In this document: piece after piece, positions 36,698 through 45,636 of the stretch
Position numbering within the stretch: position 1 is the stretch's first letter
How the letters are laid out: every line of letters begins with the position of its first letter
Source: Burkholderiaceae bacterium
GTDB lineage: Bacteria; Pseudomonadota; Gammaproteobacteria; Burkholderiales; Burkholderiaceae_C
DNA: 45,636 nt
Direction: 5' to 3'
Assembly (NCBI GenBank): GCA_004299095.1
Contig: SCQQ01000023.1
Location: 1-45,636 of the forward strand
Notes under the pieces: model-generated
The model's database searches: none
Seen by the model: only the letters and a program-made list of their open reading frames with translations
Told to the model about the DNA's origin: nothing
Program-made: the position numbers and the translations under genes

Positions 36698-37079
36698 TCA
36701 CGCGCGCCCCGACTGGGACGACACCCGCGTCGACCACGCGATCGGCATGATCCTGCGCCTGGGCGTCATGATCGCGGCGTTCATCGTGCTGGTCGGCGCC
36801 GTCCTGTACCTGTGGCAGCACGGCGGCCAACTGCCGGACTACACGGTCTTCCACAAGTCCGCCAACGGCATCCTGAACCCGCAGGCGCTGCTGTCGGGCG
36901 TGCTGGCGCTCAATGGCGTGGCCATCATCGAACTCGGCTTGCTGGTGCTGATTGCCACGCCGATGTCGCGCGTGGTGCTGGCCGCGTACGCCTTCCATCG
37001 GCAACACGACACGCTGTATGTCGTCGTGAGCATCGTCGTGTTCGCGATCGTGCTGTTCAGCCTGTTCGTCGTGCGCTGA
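36690..37079 (+). CDS. DUF1634 family membrane protein
   Basis: A 129-residue protein with three hydrophobic segments: 'LGVMIAAFIVLVGAVLYL', 'AIIELGLLVLIATPMSRVV' and a C-terminal 'VVVSIVVFAIVLFSLFVV'. The segment 'LNPQALLSGVLALNGVA' also fits. DUF1634 proteins are often encoded right behind TSUP transporters, as here (8-base overlap). They are thought to be partner subunits; the function is not established. Confidence 0.82.
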   Translation: MSDHARPDWDDTRVDHAIGMILRLGVMIAAFIVLVGAVLYLWQHGGQLPDYTVFHKSANGILNPQALLSGVLALNGVAIIELGLLVLIATPMSRVVLAAYAFHRQHDTLYVVVSIVVFAIVLFSLFVVR

Positions 37080-37142
37080 CCTCGCGGCACGGCCGGCCGC
37101 CGAAGCACGTCCGCACCGAAGGCGGGCTTTCCCAACCCGACA

Positions 37143-37613
37143 TCACCCACGGTGATAGGGGTGCCCGGCGTTGATCGACCAAGCGCGGTAGAGCTGCTCG
37201 ATCAGCAGGATGCGCGCCATGGCGTGCGGCAAAGTCAGGTTGGAGAGGCGCAGGCACTCGTGCGCTGACTCACGCAGGGCCGGGTCCAGTCCATCCGGGC
37301 CGCCAATCAAAAACACCAGATCCGAGCCCAGCGTTTTCCAGTGCGCCAGGCGCACCGCCAATTGCAGCGTGGCCGGCGCCGCGCCGTGTTCGTCCAACGC
37401 CACGACATGCGCGGATTTGGGCATGGCCTGCTCGATGTGCAGCCGCTCCGCCGCCATCGCCTGGGCCGCCGTTTTTCCGCCGGTGCGCGAATCGGTCTTG
37501 ACCGCCTTGAGCTCGACCTTCAACTCGCGCGGAAAGCGCTTGGCGTAATCGGCCCACGCCAGGTCGGCCCAGCGCGGCAGGCGCTGGCCCACGGCAACGA
37601 TGATGAGTTTCAT
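37143..37613 (-). CDS. rlmH: 23S rRNA (pseudouridine1915-N3)-methyltransferase RlmH
   Basis: A 156-residue SPOUT methyltransferase: '[20 protein letters not shown]' at the start, the AdoMet loop '[19 protein letters not shown]', and the C-terminal trefoil knot '[20 protein letters not shown]' ending 'NAGHPYHRG'. It methylates pseudouridine 1915 of helix 69 once the 70S ribosome is assembled. It follows rsfS by 51 bases. Confidence 0.96.
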   Translation of the reverse strand: MKLIIVAVGQRLPRWADLAWADYAKRFPRELKVELKAVKTDSRTGGKTAAQAMAAERLHIEQAMPKSAHVVALDEHGAAPATLQLAVRLAHWKTLGSDLVFLIGGPDGLDPALRESAHECLRLSNLTLPHAMARILLIEQLYRAWSINAGHPYHRG

Positions 37614-37664
37614 GGTGCGAACGCAGGCCGTGACGCGGGAACTCGGCCCACCGCTACTGCGTGC

Positions 37665-38156
37665 TCAATCCGCTTTGGGCGCACCGGACCGCGTCTTGGC
37701 AGCGGTTCGCGTCCGCTCCTTGGTGACTGCAGCGGTTTTCCTGCGGCGCGCGGGCGCGCGTTTTTTCGGCGCATCCGTTGCCTTTTCCGATGCCGCCAAA
37801 CGCAGGCGCACGGGTTTGTCGCCCCAGATTTCTTCCAGGCGGTAGTAGTCGCGAATCGCCGGCTGCATGACGTGCACCACCGCCGCGCCGCAGTCGACGA
37901 TGATCCATTCGCCCGTGTCTTCGCCCTCGACGCGCGGTTTGTCAAAACCGGCCGTGCGCACCTTGTCGCGCACGCTCGCGGCCAGCGCCCGCGTCTGGCG
38001 ATTGGAGGTGCCGCTGGCGATGATCACGCGCTCGAACAGCGGCGTCAGGTGGGTGGTGTCGAACACCTGGATCTCCTTGCCGCGAACGTCCTCCAGACTG
38101 TCGACGATGGCGCGCTGCAGCTTCTGCAAGGCTCTTTTCTCGGTGGCTTCACTCAT
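37665..38156 (-). CDS. rsfS: ribosome silencing factor RsfS
   Basis: A 163-residue protein: the conserved RsfS/DUF143 core (residues 10-115) with 'VIIASGTSNRQTRALAASVR', 'EWIIVDCGAAVVHVMQP' and 'RDYYRLEEIWGDKPV'. It is followed by a lysine/arginine- and alanine-rich tail of about 45 residues that is unique to this group. RsfS binds L14 and keeps the 50S subunit from joining 30S in starvation. ATG 38156 shares ATGA with the nadD stop; the longer open frame continues only into nadD's shadow. Confidence 0.93.
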   Translation of the reverse strand: MSEATEKRALQKLQRAIVDSLEDVRGKEIQVFDTTHLTPLFERVIIASGTSNRQTRALAASVRDKVRTAGFDKPRVEGEDTGEWIIVDCGAAVVHVMQPAIRDYYRLEEIWGDKPVRLRLAASEKATDAPKKRAPARRRKTAAVTKERTRTAAKTRSGAPKAD

Positions 38157-38785
38157 GCGATGGTTTGGTAGAGGTGATGATGGGCAATATACGCGGCGAC
38201 CGCGGGCGGGGTCCAATGGCTGATCGAACGCCCTTCGGCCACGCGCCGGCGCACGGCGGTCGCGCTCAACTCGATCGGCGCCAGACGCAGGATGTGCAGG
38301 CGCGTCGGGTCGGGTTCCAGGCCGGGCAGCGGGTGGGCGGCATCGAAAACCGGCGGCGTCGCAGCGGCGGGTTCCTGCCGGACGGCGATGACCAGATCGG
38401 CCAGTTGCAACACCTCGGACGCGCGGTGCCACGTCGAAAACGCCGCGGCTTGATCGGTGCCGATGAGCAGATACAGGTCGGCCAGCGGGTTCTCGTCGTG
38501 CAGCTCGTGCAGCGTGTCGGCGGTGTAGCTCGGGCCCGCGCGCCGCAGCTCGCGCGCATCCACCCGGGTGCGCGCCATGCCGGCAAACGCCAGTTGGCAC
38601 ATGGCGAGACGCAGCGCCGAATCGGTCAACGCGCGCTCCTTGTGCCAGGCGTGGCCGGTCGGGACCACCTGCAGGCGATCCAGCTTCAACTCGGCGATCA
38701 CCGCTTGCGCCAGCGCGAGATGGGCGTTGTGCGGCGGGTCGAACGCGCCGCCGAACAGACCGATGCGCGCGGGCCTCACACCCAT
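38153..38785 (-). CDS. nadD: nicotinate-nucleotide adenylyltransferase NadD
   Basis: A 210-residue nucleotidyltransferase. '[20 protein letters not shown]' carries the (H/T)xxH site, '[20 protein letters not shown]' the substrate loop, and '[14 protein letters not shown]' the SxTxxR motif. It makes nicotinate adenine dinucleotide, the common step to NAD. ATG 38785 begins 10 bases before the hemF stop and is therefore coupled. The larger frame that covers both genes is spurious. Confidence 0.95.
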   Translation of the reverse strand: MGVRPARIGLFGGAFDPPHNAHLALAQAVIAELKLDRLQVVPTGHAWHKERALTDSALRLAMCQLAFAGMARTRVDARELRRAGPSYTADTLHELHDENPLADLYLLIGTDQAAAFSTWHRASEVLQLADLVIAVRQEPAAATPPVFDAAHPLPGLEPDPTRLHILRLAPIELSATAVRRRVAEGRSISHWTPPAVAAYIAHHHLYQTIA

Positions 38786-39693
38786 GCGCGCGGCACCAGG
38801 TAACGCTCGACCAGCGCCGCCTCGGGCGACCCCTTGGCCGGCCGGTGCTGGTACGACCAGCGCGCCAACGGCGGCATGGACAGCAAAATCGACTCGGTGC
38901 GCCCGCCCGATTGCAGACCGAAATGCGTGCCGCGGTCCCACACCAGGTTGAACTCGACGTAGCGCCCGCGCCGATGAAGCTGGTGCTGGCGCTCGCGCTC
39001 GCCCCAAGGCATGGCCATGCGGCGCTGGACGATGGGCAGGTAAGCCGGCAGCAGCCCATCGCCCACGGCGCGCAGCAGCGCAAAGTCCTGCTCGCCGCCG
39101 AGTTCGGCAAAGTCGTCGAAAAAGACCCCGCCAATGCCGCGCGCTTCGCTTCGGTGGCGGTTGTAGAAATACTCGTCGCACCACTTCTTGAAGCGCGGAT
39201 ATTTGTCGTCGCCGAACGGCGCTAGCGCATCGCGGCAGGTGGCGTGAAAATGCACGCAATCCGCGTCGAAGCCGTAGTACGGCGTGAGATCCATGCCGCC
39301 ACCAAACCAGCGCGCCGGTTCGCTCCCTTCGGGCTCGGCCGAGAGCATGCGCACGTTCATGTGCACCGTCGGCACGTAGGGATTCAGCGGATGAAACACC
39401 AGCGACACGCCCATCGCGCGGAACGGCGCGCCGGCCAGTTCCGGGCGGCGCTGCGTGGCGGCCGGCGGCAGGCGATCGCCATTCACCACCGAGAACCCCA
39501 CGCCCGCCCGTTCGAACACCGCGCCACCTTCCAGAATCAGCGTGCGGCCCTGCCCGCGCAGTTTTTCCCCGGCCTGCTTGTGCCACTCGTCGTGCAGGAA
39601 GCGGCCGTGGCCATCCAGCGCTTCGATCGCGTCGGCGATGCGCGTTTGCAAGCCCATCAGGTAGTCGTGCACGCGGGTATTGAAAGGGGTCAA
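38776..39693 (-). CDS. hemF: oxygen-dependent coproporphyrinogen III oxidase HemF
   Basis: A 305-residue enzyme converting coproporphyrinogen III to protoporphyrinogen IX with O2. Blocks '[19 protein letters not shown]', '[11 protein letters not shown]', '[18 protein letters not shown]' and '[14 protein letters not shown]' are diagnostic, with '[20 protein letters not shown]' near the C-terminus. TTG 39693 gives the normal N-terminus; it lies inside the stop (TTGA) of a 32-residue micro-ORF. Upstream of that the next gene is yebC, and the usual purD neighbour is missing. Confidence 0.94.
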   Translation of the reverse strand: MTPFNTRVHDYLMGLQTRIADAIEALDGHGRFLHDEWHKQAGEKLRGQGRTLILEGGAVFERAGVGFSVVNGDRLPPAATQRRPELAGAPFRAMGVSLVFHPLNPYVPTVHMNVRMLSAEPEGSEPARWFGGGMDLTPYYGFDADCVHFHATCRDALAPFGDDKYPRFKKWCDEYFYNRHRSEARGIGGVFFDDFAELGGEQDFALLRAVGDGLLPAYLPIVQRRMAMPWGERERQHQLHRRGRYVEFNLVWDRGTHFGLQSGGRTESILLSMPPLARWSYQHRPAKGSPEAALVERYLVPRAWV

Positions 39694-39788
39694 CTCGGAG
39701 GTTCTTTCAGATCGATCGGAACGTTGAAATCGGCGGTGTCGCGCGGCCAAACCGCCGGCGTGTTCGGCGCCCGCAACCGCGCGTTCAC
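39690..39788 (-). CDS. micro-ORF of 32 residues coupling yebC and hemF
   Basis: From GTG 39788, inside the yebC stop (GTGA), to the TGA at 39690-39692, inside the hemF TTG start (TTGA). The peptide begins '[14 protein letters not shown]' and continues '[16 protein letters not shown]'. It fills the entire gap between the two genes. The exact overlaps on both sides suggest a coupling leader peptide or the worn-down remnant of a gene such as purD. I do not recognise its sequence. Confidence 0.45.
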   Translation of the reverse strand: MNARLRAPNTPAVWPRDTADFNVPIDLKEPPS

Positions 39789-40513
39789 TCCAGATTGAGA
39801 TTGGCGTTGTGATAGACCGCCTGCACGTCGTCCAGTTCTTCCAGCGCGTCGACCAGTTGCTGCATCCGGCTGGCGTCGCCCGCGGCCAGGTCGATGGTGG
39901 CGTTGGGGCGCATCGTGATTTCGGCCATTTCGGCATTCAGGCCGGCGGCTTCCAGCGCTTTTTTCACGCTTTCGAACGCGCCCGGATCGGTGATGACTTC
40001 GATGCTGCCGTCGTCGTCGCTCACCACATCGTCGGCGCCGGCTTCGAGCGCCGCCTCCAGCACCTTGTCCTCGCTCGTGCCGGGCGCAAAAAACAGTTGG
40101 CCGACGTGCTGGAACTGGTAATCCACCGAGCCGTCGGTGCCCAGGTTGCCGCCGCCGTGCGTGAGGATGTGGCGCACGTCGGCCACGGTGCGCACGCGGT
40201 TGTCGGTGAGCGTGTCAACAATGATGGCCGCACCGCCAATGCCGTAGCCTTCATAGCGCACCTCTTCGTAATTCATGCCTTCCAGCGCGCCGGTAGCCTT
40301 CTCGATGTTGCGCTTGATGGTGTCGGCCGGCATGTTCACGGCCTTGGCCTTGTCGATCGCCAGGCGCAAGCGCGGGTTGCCCGCCGGGTCGCCGCCGCCG
40401 GCACGCGCGGCGGTCATGATCTCGCGCACCACCTTGGTCCAGACGCGCTGGCGCTTTTCATCCTGACGGCCCTTGCGATGCTGGATATTGGCCCATTTGC
40501 TGTGACCTGACAT
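39785..40513 (-). CDS. yebC: YebC/PmpR family regulatory or translation protein
   Basis: A 242-residue TACO1/YebC protein: '[20 protein letters not shown]' at the start, '[19 protein letters not shown]', '[20 protein letters not shown]', and '[15 protein letters not shown]' in the middle. Members act as transcriptional regulators, and some relieve ribosome stalling at proline runs. ATG 40513 is the family start; the larger frame extending to 41542 only shadows the divergent ATPase gene. Divergent from the HerA-like gene with 69 bases between. Confidence 0.94.
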   Translation of the reverse strand: MSGHSKWANIQHRKGRQDEKRQRVWTKVVREIMTAARAGGGDPAGNPRLRLAIDKAKAVNMPADTIKRNIEKATGALEGMNYEEVRYEGYGIGGAAIIVDTLTDNRVRTVADVRHILTHGGGNLGTDGSVDYQFQHVGQLFFAPGTSEDKVLEAALEAGADDVVSDDDGSIEVITDPGAFESVKKALEAAGLNAEMAEITMRPNATIDLAAGDASRMQQLVDALEELDDVQAVYHNANLNLE

Positions 40514-40582
40514 GGTGCGCTGGCTTTCATGAAAAGTGGCTTGTGATAATCGATTCATTTTACTTTTGACCCCACCGCGACC

Positions 40583-42094
40583 ATGGCCGATCCCCTGCTC
40601 ATTGCCCAACGCGACGCCATCCACGCGTTCCTCCTGCCCGGACTCACCAACCGCCACGGCCTGATCACCGGCGCCACCGGCACCGGCAAGACGGTCACGT
40701 TGCAAAAAATGGCGGAATCGCTCTCGGCCATCGGCGTGCCGGTGTTCATGGCCGACGTCAAGGGCGACCTGACCGGCATCAGCCAAGCGGGCCGCATCGA
40801 AGGCAAGCTGGCTGAAGTGATCACGGCGCGCAAGCTGCCGGCGCCCGCGCCGCAGGCCTGCCCGGTCACGCTCTGGGACGTGTTCGGCGAGCAGGGCCAC
40901 CCGGTGCGCGCCACCGTGAGCGGCATGGGGCCGCTGCTGCTGGGCCGCATGCTGGACCTGAACGACACGCAGGCCGGCGTGCTCAATCTGGTGTTCAAGA
41001 TCGCCGATGACAACGGCCTGCTGCTGCTCGACCTGAAGGACCTGCGCGCCATGCTGCAGTTCGCGGCCGACAACGCCAAGCAGTTCACCACGCAATACGG
41101 CCACATCAGCGCGGCCAGCGTGGGCGCGATCCAGCGCGGCCTGATGCAGTTGCAGACGCAGGGCGCGGAGCACTTCTTCGGCGAGCCCGAACTGAACGTC
41201 GAAGACATGCTGCAAAGCGTGCAGGGCAAAGGCGTGGTCAATGTCCTGGCGGCCGACCGATTGATGGCGGCGCCCCGCCTGTACGCGACGTTCCTCCTGT
41301 GGTTGCTCTCCGACCTGTACGAGCGCCTGCCCGAAGTGGGCGACCTGGAAAAACCGAAGTTCGTCTTCTTCTTCGACGAAGCGCACCTGCTTTTCAACGA
41401 GGCGCCCAAGGTGCTGCTGGAGCGCATCGAGCTGGTGGTGCGCCTGGTGCGCTCGAAAGGCGTAGGCGTGTACTTCGCCACGCAAAACCCGATGGACGTG
41501 CCCGACACCGTGCTGGCGCAACTCGGCAACCGCGTACAGCACGCGCTGCGCGCGTTCACGCCGCGCGACCAGAAAGCGGTGAAAGCCACCGCGCAGACTA
41601 TGCGCAGCAACCCGGACCTGAACATCGAAACGGCCATCACCGAACTCGCCACGGGCGAAGCACTGGTGAGCTTCCTGGACGAGAAAGGCCGGCCCGGCGT
41701 CACGGAGCGCGTGTACGTGATTCCGCCCGGCAGCCAGATCGGGCCGATCACGGAAGAGCAGCGCGCGGCGCTCATCAAGGGTTCGCTCGTGGGTACCGTC
41801 TACGACCAGATGATCGATCGGGAGTCAGCCTACGAAAAACTGGCGCAGCGCGGCATGCAGGGGACCGCAGCCACAGGCGATGCCACCGCGCCAGCCGGCA
41901 CGGGAAATGGCGGCATATTGGGCGAGGTCGGTACAGTGCTCAAGGACACATTCTTCGGCCGCTCCGGCCCGCGCGGCGGCCAGTACGACGGCATCGTGCA
42001 AAGCGTGGTGAAAGGCGAGCTGCGCCGCATGGGGCGCCAGTTGCTGCGCGGCGCACTCGGCGGCCTGCTGAGCGGCAAGCAGCGCCGGGATTGA
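40583..42094 (+). CDS. HerA-like ATPase, DUF853 (YjgR) family
   Basis: A 503-residue P-loop ATPase: Walker A '[19 protein letters not shown]' near residue 30, Walker B '[19 protein letters not shown]', '[21 protein letters not shown]' sensor region and '[14 protein letters not shown]' near the C-terminus. It belongs to the DUF853/YjgR group of FtsK-HerA-like motors, whose physiological role is unknown. Length is normal. Divergent from yebC. Confidence 0.9.
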   Translation: MADPLLIAQRDAIHAFLLPGLTNRHGLITGATGTGKTVTLQKMAESLSAIGVPVFMADVKGDLTGISQAGRIEGKLAEVITARKLPAPAPQACPVTLWDVFGEQGHPVRATVSGMGPLLLGRMLDLNDTQAGVLNLVFKIADDNGLLLLDLKDLRAMLQFAADNAKQFTTQYGHISAASVGAIQRGLMQLQTQGAEHFFGEPELNVEDMLQSVQGKGVVNVLAADRLMAAPRLYATFLLWLLSDLYERLPEVGDLEKPKFVFFFDEAHLLFNEAPKVLLERIELVVRLVRSKGVGVYFATQNPMDVPDTVLAQLGNRVQHALRAFTPRDQKAVKATAQTMRSNPDLNIETAITELATGEALVSFLDEKGRPGVTERVYVIPPGSQIGPITEEQRAALIKGSLVGTVYDQMIDRESAYEKLAQRGMQGTAATGDATAPAGTGNGGILGEVGTVLKDTFFGRSGPRGGQYDGIVQSVVKGELRRMGRQLLRGALGGLLSGKQRRD

Positions 42095-42249
42095 CGGCAT
42101 CGCATTTCTCGCCGTCGCACGTGCCTGAATGCAAAATGGCCTCGCTGCGCTGACGGCGCTGCGCGCCATGATGGGTCGCAGGATCTGTCAGGCCATCATT
42201 GCAACCGCGCAAGCGGCAAAGTCATTTCGTCATTTCATCATTTCCATCC

Positions 42250-42885
42250 GTGACCCACGCCCAAGTCCACCACATCACCCACCCCCTGGTGCAACACAAA
42301 CTCACGCTGATGCGCGACAGGAACGCCAGCACCACCACGTTCCGCACGCTGCTGGGCGAGCTCTCGATGCTGATGGCCTACGAAGTCACGCGCGACATGC
42401 CGACGCAGATGGTCGAGATCGAGACGCCGCTGGAGAAGATGCAAAGCCCGGTGATCGACGGCAAGAAGCTGGTGTTTGCCTCCATCCTGCGCGCGGGCAA
42501 CGGCATGCTCGACGGCCTGCTGCGCGTGGTGCCGAACGCGCGCGTGGGCTTCGTGGGCCTGTACCGCGACCCGGCTACGCTGCAGGCGGTGCACTACTAC
42601 TTCAAGATGCCGGCCGACATGGACGAGCGCGACGTGATTGCGGTCGACCCGATGCTGGCCACCGGCCACTCGGCAGTGGCGGCCATCGACAAGATCAAGA
42701 GCGTGCGTCCACGCTCGATCAAGTTCCTGTGCCTGCTGGCTGCGCCGCAAGGCATCGCGACGCTGCAGGCAGCGCATCCGGACGTGGCCATCTACACCGC
42801 CGCCATCGACCGCGAGCTGAACAGCCACAGCTACATCCTGCCCGGCCTGGGCGACGCGGGCGACCGGATTTTCGGCACCAAGTAA
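42250..42885 (+). CDS. upp: uracil phosphoribosyltransferase
   Basis: A 211-residue type I PRTase: '[13 protein letters not shown]' at the N-terminus, '[20 protein letters not shown]', the PRPP loop '[18 protein letters not shown]', '[19 protein letters not shown]' and '[17 protein letters not shown]' at the end. It salvages uracil to UMP with PRPP. GTG 42250 is the best start; the open frame reaches upstream to 42199 without a conserved sequence. Confidence 0.95.
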   Translation: MTHAQVHHITHPLVQHKLTLMRDRNASTTTFRTLLGELSMLMAYEVTRDMPTQMVEIETPLEKMQSPVIDGKKLVFASILRAGNGMLDGLLRVVPNARVGFVGLYRDPATLQAVHYYFKMPADMDERDVIAVDPMLATGHSAVAAIDKIKSVRPRSIKFLCLLAAPQGIATLQAAHPDVAIYTAAIDRELNSHSYILPGLGDAGDRIFGTK

Positions 42886-42903
42886 GCGCGGCGGGTACGG
42901 CCG

Positions 42904-44331
42904 TCAGCGCGCCACCCAGCAGCCGTGGAAGCTGAGCGGCACCGGCTCGCCCAAGTCGACGTGCGCGACCGGTCCGTCGGCCACGTGCTCGGCGTCCAGC
43001 AGCACAAACCCGGAGGCATTGCGCCGGGTGTCGAGCGTTTCGGTGACGAGCCAGCCCTGATCGGGCGCCCCTCCCTGCCGCGGCACGAACACCGGTTCGC
43101 CCGCATGCATGTGTGCGCCAAAATCGAACGCATCCGTGGTCGCGCGCTCCACGTCGATCGCGGCAACACCCGAATGCAAAGCGCCTGCCCACGGCGCGCT
43201 GCTGTTGACGTAAACCCGGCGATGGCGCTTGCCGCCCAGGGCGCCATCGACCGACGGGAATTCGACATTGCCGCGCGCAATCACCGTTTCTTCCACGTGG
43301 TCGGCTCCAGGCTTGAGCACCTGGCGGCGCAACACACCCGGCGCACCCGGCACACCGATGTGTCCCTGCATCACTGCGGTGAGCTGCGCGTCAGGCCCGA
43401 GGAAATGCCCGGCGTCGTCATAGCCGACGAAATCCACCACCACCGCATCACCCTCCTCCCAGGCGTTGGCGAAGTGCCAGATCCAGGCAGTGGGCGCGCG
43501 GTACCGCGTGGCCTGGCCGGTCGCAAGGTCGATCAGCAGCACGAGATTTCCCGCCTGCGGCCGCCAAGCCAGCGAATCGGTCAAGCTCGTGAATCCAGTC
43601 AGAAAACGCAGCGGCCGCATGAACGCCGGGTGCAGCGCAACGATGGCATAGCGTTCGGTGGCAGCGAAATCGTGCACGTACACCATGCGCGGCGCAGGCA
43701 CCGTGGGCGTGGCCACGCGCGTGCCGTCGCGCCGGTGGCGCATGAAGTCGATCTGCATGCCGCCGCGCCCCATGCGGGTGGAAACGAACAGGCAGTCGCC
43801 ACTGGCCGCGAGATGACGCGTGTGCGCTTTCAAACCGTCGTCCCGATCCGGCAAACCGACACCGAACGGCGCGCGCGTTTCCAGGCTCACGGGGTCGATT
43901 TCGAAGCGCGGCGCGACTTCGTCGGACGCGCTCAGCACGCCGTTCGCCATCTCGACGGTCACGCCAGCTTGCGACGGAATGTTCCCACCCCAGTTGCGCC
44001 GCCAGGCGGATGCGCGCGTGGTCCATGTCGGATGCATGAAGCACCCGGCCGCCTGTTCCGCGATGAACTTGGGCGTGCGCACGAAGCGGCGCGCGTAACG
44101 CGCCTGGCCATTTGCCAGTTCGAGGCGCTGCACCACGCCGTCGCCATCGAGCAGCGAGTGCTTGACCTGCGCGCCACGGCGGAACAGGCCGGGCCCGTTG
44201 CGGTACAGCACGCCGTTCAACTCGGCCGGTAACGTGCCCGACACGATGACGGCGGCGTCTGCCCGATCCGAAGTGTTGTGGCGCAGACCGGCGTAGTCGG
44301 TGAGCAGGGGGTGGGACTGTTCGATGTTCAT
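42904..44331 (-). CDS. carotenoid oxygenase (RPE65 family)
   Basis: A 475-residue protein of the carotenoid cleavage/lignostilbene dioxygenase superfamily, with the four Fe-binding histidines in the expected blocks: 'LKAHTRHLAASGDC', 'VYVHDFAATERYAI', 'IWHFANAWEEGD' and the C-terminal 'LSFHGCWVAR'. The N-terminus has 'LNGVLYRNGPGLFRRG', diagnostic of the family. It cleaves double bonds of carotenoids or stilbenes; the substrate is unknown. It is divergent from a TetR regulator that probably controls it. ATG 44331 is preferred over 44343. Confidence 0.9.
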   Translation of the reverse strand: MNIEQSHPLLTDYAGLRHNTSDRADAAVIVSGTLPAELNGVLYRNGPGLFRRGAQVKHSLLDGDGVVQRLELANGQARYARRFVRTPKFIAEQAAGCFMHPTWTTRASAWRRNWGGNIPSQAGVTVEMANGVLSASDEVAPRFEIDPVSLETRAPFGVGLPDRDDGLKAHTRHLAASGDCLFVSTRMGRGGMQIDFMRHRRDGTRVATPTVPAPRMVYVHDFAATERYAIVALHPAFMRPLRFLTGFTSLTDSLAWRPQAGNLVLLIDLATGQATRYRAPTAWIWHFANAWEEGDAVVVDFVGYDDAGHFLGPDAQLTAVMQGHIGVPGAPGVLRRQVLKPGADHVEETVIARGNVEFPSVDGALGGKRHRRVYVNSSAPWAGALHSGVAAIDVERATTDAFDFGAHMHAGEPVFVPRQGGAPDQGWLVTETLDTRRNASGFVLLDAEHVADGPVAHVDLGEPVPLSFHGCWVAR

Positions 44332-44349
44332 GGCATCATCCATTCAATG

Positions 44350-44389
44350 TTGACGATGTCAATATACCGTCCTATGTTGACGCCGTCAA
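44350..44389. promoter_or_regulatory. paired palindromic operators overlapping two divergent promoters
   Basis: TTGAC-N3-GTCAA occurs at 44350-44362 and at 44377-44389, with centres 27 bases apart. On the plus strand TTGACG (44350-44355), 17 bases and TATGTT (44373-44378) form a promoter for tetR. On the minus strand TTGACG (44389-44384), 17 bases and TATATT (44366-44361) form one for the oxygenase gene. Each -35 box is one arm of an operator, so a bound TetR dimer would block both. Confidence 0.75.
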
Positions 44390-44418
44390 GATACAATCGT
44401 GAAAAGACCCGACCTGCC

Positions 44419-45018
44419 ATGCCGCGCAAACGCACCGACCATTACCACCACGGCGACGCCCACGCCGCGCTGCTTGACGCCGCGCTCAGGCTGCTGCCGG
44501 AAGTCGGCGCGCAAGGCCTGTCGCTGCGCCAAGTCGCGCAGGAAGCGGGTCTGTCGCGGCAAGCGCCCTACAACCACTTTGCGGACAAGGAAGCGCTGCT
44601 AGCCGAGGTGGCGGCGGTCGGTTACGGCCGGCTCGAAGCGCGCATTCGCGCGAGCAGCGACTACCCTGCCGGCGCCCACGCGTTGCGCGACGCGTTCAAC
44701 GCCTACGTGGACACCGCCCAGGATTCACCCGCGCTGTTCCGCCTGATGTTCTCGTGCGAACTGGTCGATTTGTCGCGCTTTCCGGAAGCGCACGGCGCGG
44801 CTGAACGCTCGTTCCACAGCCTGGTGGACGTGGTGGCAGCATTTGCCCCGGCGGCGCGCGTCGAGGAATTGAGCCTGGCCGCCTGGAGCCTGGCGCACGG
44901 CTACGCGACGCTGTTGATCGAGATCGGAATCAGCGATGACGGCGCGCAGCGCGCCCGCCGTTCGGCCCTGTACGCGCGCATGCTGCACCAGCAGGCTGCG
45001 GCGTCCTGGCCGAACTGA
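44419..45018 (+). CDS. TetR/AcrR family transcriptional regulator
   Basis: A 199-residue repressor: N-terminal helix-turn-helix 'LSLRQVAQEAGLSRQAPYNH' and 'FADKEALLAEVAAVGYGRL', then a helical ligand-binding region ending in 'AAWSLAHGYATLLIEIGISD'. The C-terminal domain looks like the WHG/TetR_C group. ATG 44419 is the family start. The two palindromes in front of it (44350-44389) are its likely operators. It is expected to repress itself and the divergent carotenoid oxygenase. Confidence 0.9.
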   Translation: MPRKRTDHYHHGDAHAALLDAALRLLPEVGAQGLSLRQVAQEAGLSRQAPYNHFADKEALLAEVAAVGYGRLEARIRASSDYPAGAHALRDAFNAYVDTAQDSPALFRLMFSCELVDLSRFPEAHGAAERSFHSLVDVVAAFAPAARVEELSLAAWSLAHGYATLLIEIGISDDGAQRARRSALYARMLHQQAAASWPN

Positions 45019-45024
45019 CGGGCC

Positions 45025-45579
45025 TCAGGCGCGGGCCGGCTCGGTTCGGGTCCATTCGCGAAACGTCTGGCGGAATTTCTCCACCTTCGGCAGCGACACG
45101 AACATGCAGTAGGGCTGCGTGGGGTGCTGTTCGACGTAATTCGCGTGGTAGTCCTCGGCCGGCCAGAAATGCGCGACCGGCTTCACTTCGGTCACGATGG
45201 GCGCGCCGTACATCTGCTCGCGCGTCATTTCGGCAATCAAGTCGTTGGCGACCTTTTCCTGCGCCGGCGTCGTGGTGTAAATGCCGCTGCGGTATTGCCG
45301 GCCGACGTCGTTGTCCTGGCGGTCGAGCTGCGTCGGGTCGTGCACCACGAAGAAAATTTCCAGGATCTGGCGCAAGCCAATCTGCGCCGGATCGAACGTG
45401 AGCTTCACGACCTCGGCGCAATCGGTGCTGCCACTGCAGACCTCCTCGTAGGTCGGGCGCTCGGCTTGCCCATTGCTGTAGCCGGATTCCACTTTCAGCA
45501 CGCCGCGCACTTCCTTGAACACCGCTTCGGTGCACCAGAAGCAGCCGCCCGCCAGAACAATCACTTCGGTTTGAGCCAT
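45025..45579 (-). CDS. msrA: peptide-methionine (S)-S-oxide reductase MsrA
   Basis: A 184-residue MsrA: the catalytic 'GGCFWCTEAVFKEVRGV' at the N-terminus, 'GYSNGQAERPTYEEVCSG' and 'HDPTQLDRQDNDVGRQYRSG' in the middle. It reduces methionine-S-sulfoxide with thioredoxin. ATG 45579 has AAGGA upstream; a start 15 codons earlier is unlikely. No msrB is fused. Convergent with tetR, 6 bases between stops. Confidence 0.95.
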   Translation of the reverse strand: MAQTEVIVLAGGCFWCTEAVFKEVRGVLKVESGYSNGQAERPTYEEVCSGSTDCAEVVKLTFDPAQIGLRQILEIFFVVHDPTQLDRQDNDVGRQYRSGIYTTTPAQEKVANDLIAEMTREQMYGAPIVTEVKPVAHFWPAEDYHANYVEQHPTQPYCMFVSLPKVEKFRQTFREWTRTEPARA

Positions 45580-45636
45580 TTCGCATCCTTCAAAAACTGC
45601 CGGCGCGCCTGCCAGCCGGTTCACATTCGCCGGCCA

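Noticed and set aside
39785-41542. 585-codon minus-strand frame merging yebC with an upstream extension
   Set aside because: The extension is antisense to the HerA-like ATPase; YebC starts at 40513.
42199-42249. Repeated TCATTT upstream of upp as a regulatory site
   Set aside because: Three loosely spaced hexamers in 25 bases are within chance for a low-complexity stretch.

Overview
The window looks like a chromosomal segment of a GC-rich betaproteobacterium, most likely Burkholderiales. The evidence is gene content and order: a pilE-fimT-pilV-pilW-pilX-pilY1 minor-pilin cluster, dnaQ beside tRNA-Val, uvrB divergent from a class I aminotransferase, rpsF-priB-rpsR-rplI followed by dnaB, tolB-pal-cpoB, and yebC-hemF-nadD-rsfS-rlmH with maf-rng nearby. 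The exact genus cannot be fixed from the sequence alone.

Positions 1-18520 are accessory and heavily reworked. They start with a PH-domain membrane protein and a decayed region, followed by a minus-strand restriction-modification locus: a very large type ISP-like nuclease-helicase-methyltransferase gene with a coupled HNH protein. The large gene has a 511-base internal segment in the opposite orientation (6133-6643). Re-inverting it between CAAG/CTTG ends would restore one uninterrupted reading frame of 1694 codons. Next come the broken C-terminus of a type I HsdR, a small secreted repeat protein and the complete minor-pilin/PilY1 operon on the plus strand. Behind pilY1 lie an inactivated IS481-type insertion sequence, an intact BrnT-BrnA toxin-antitoxin pair, the ruins of a plasmid-type partition module (parA plus a ribbon-helix-helix gene) and a second copy of the hsdR scrap. 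The zone ends at the 3' side of a tRNA-Val(CAC) gene, a plausible edge of an old integrated element.

From 18524 to the end the window is conserved, dense and mostly core: dnaQ, iscA, iscR, uvrB, an aminotransferase, dnaB, the rpsF-priB-rpsR-rplI ribosomal/primosome operon, the tolB-pal-cpoB envelope operon, an msbA-type lipid A flippase, a stand-alone trpB, rng and maf, a TauE/SafE transporter with its DUF1634 partner, rlmH-rsfS-nadD-hemF-yebC, a HerA-like ATPase, upp, a carotenoid oxygenase divergent from a TetR regulator, and msrA. Several are translationally coupled: yebC, a 32-residue micro-ORF, hemF, nadD and rsfS form an overlapping chain.

Functions are read from recognisable motifs and family resemblance without database searches. 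The strongest unusual observations are the in-gene inversion of the restriction enzyme, the micro-ORF linking yebC and hemF, the paired palindromes that coincide with both -35 boxes of the TetR/carotenoid oxygenase divergent promoters, and the repeated remnants of a second restriction system.
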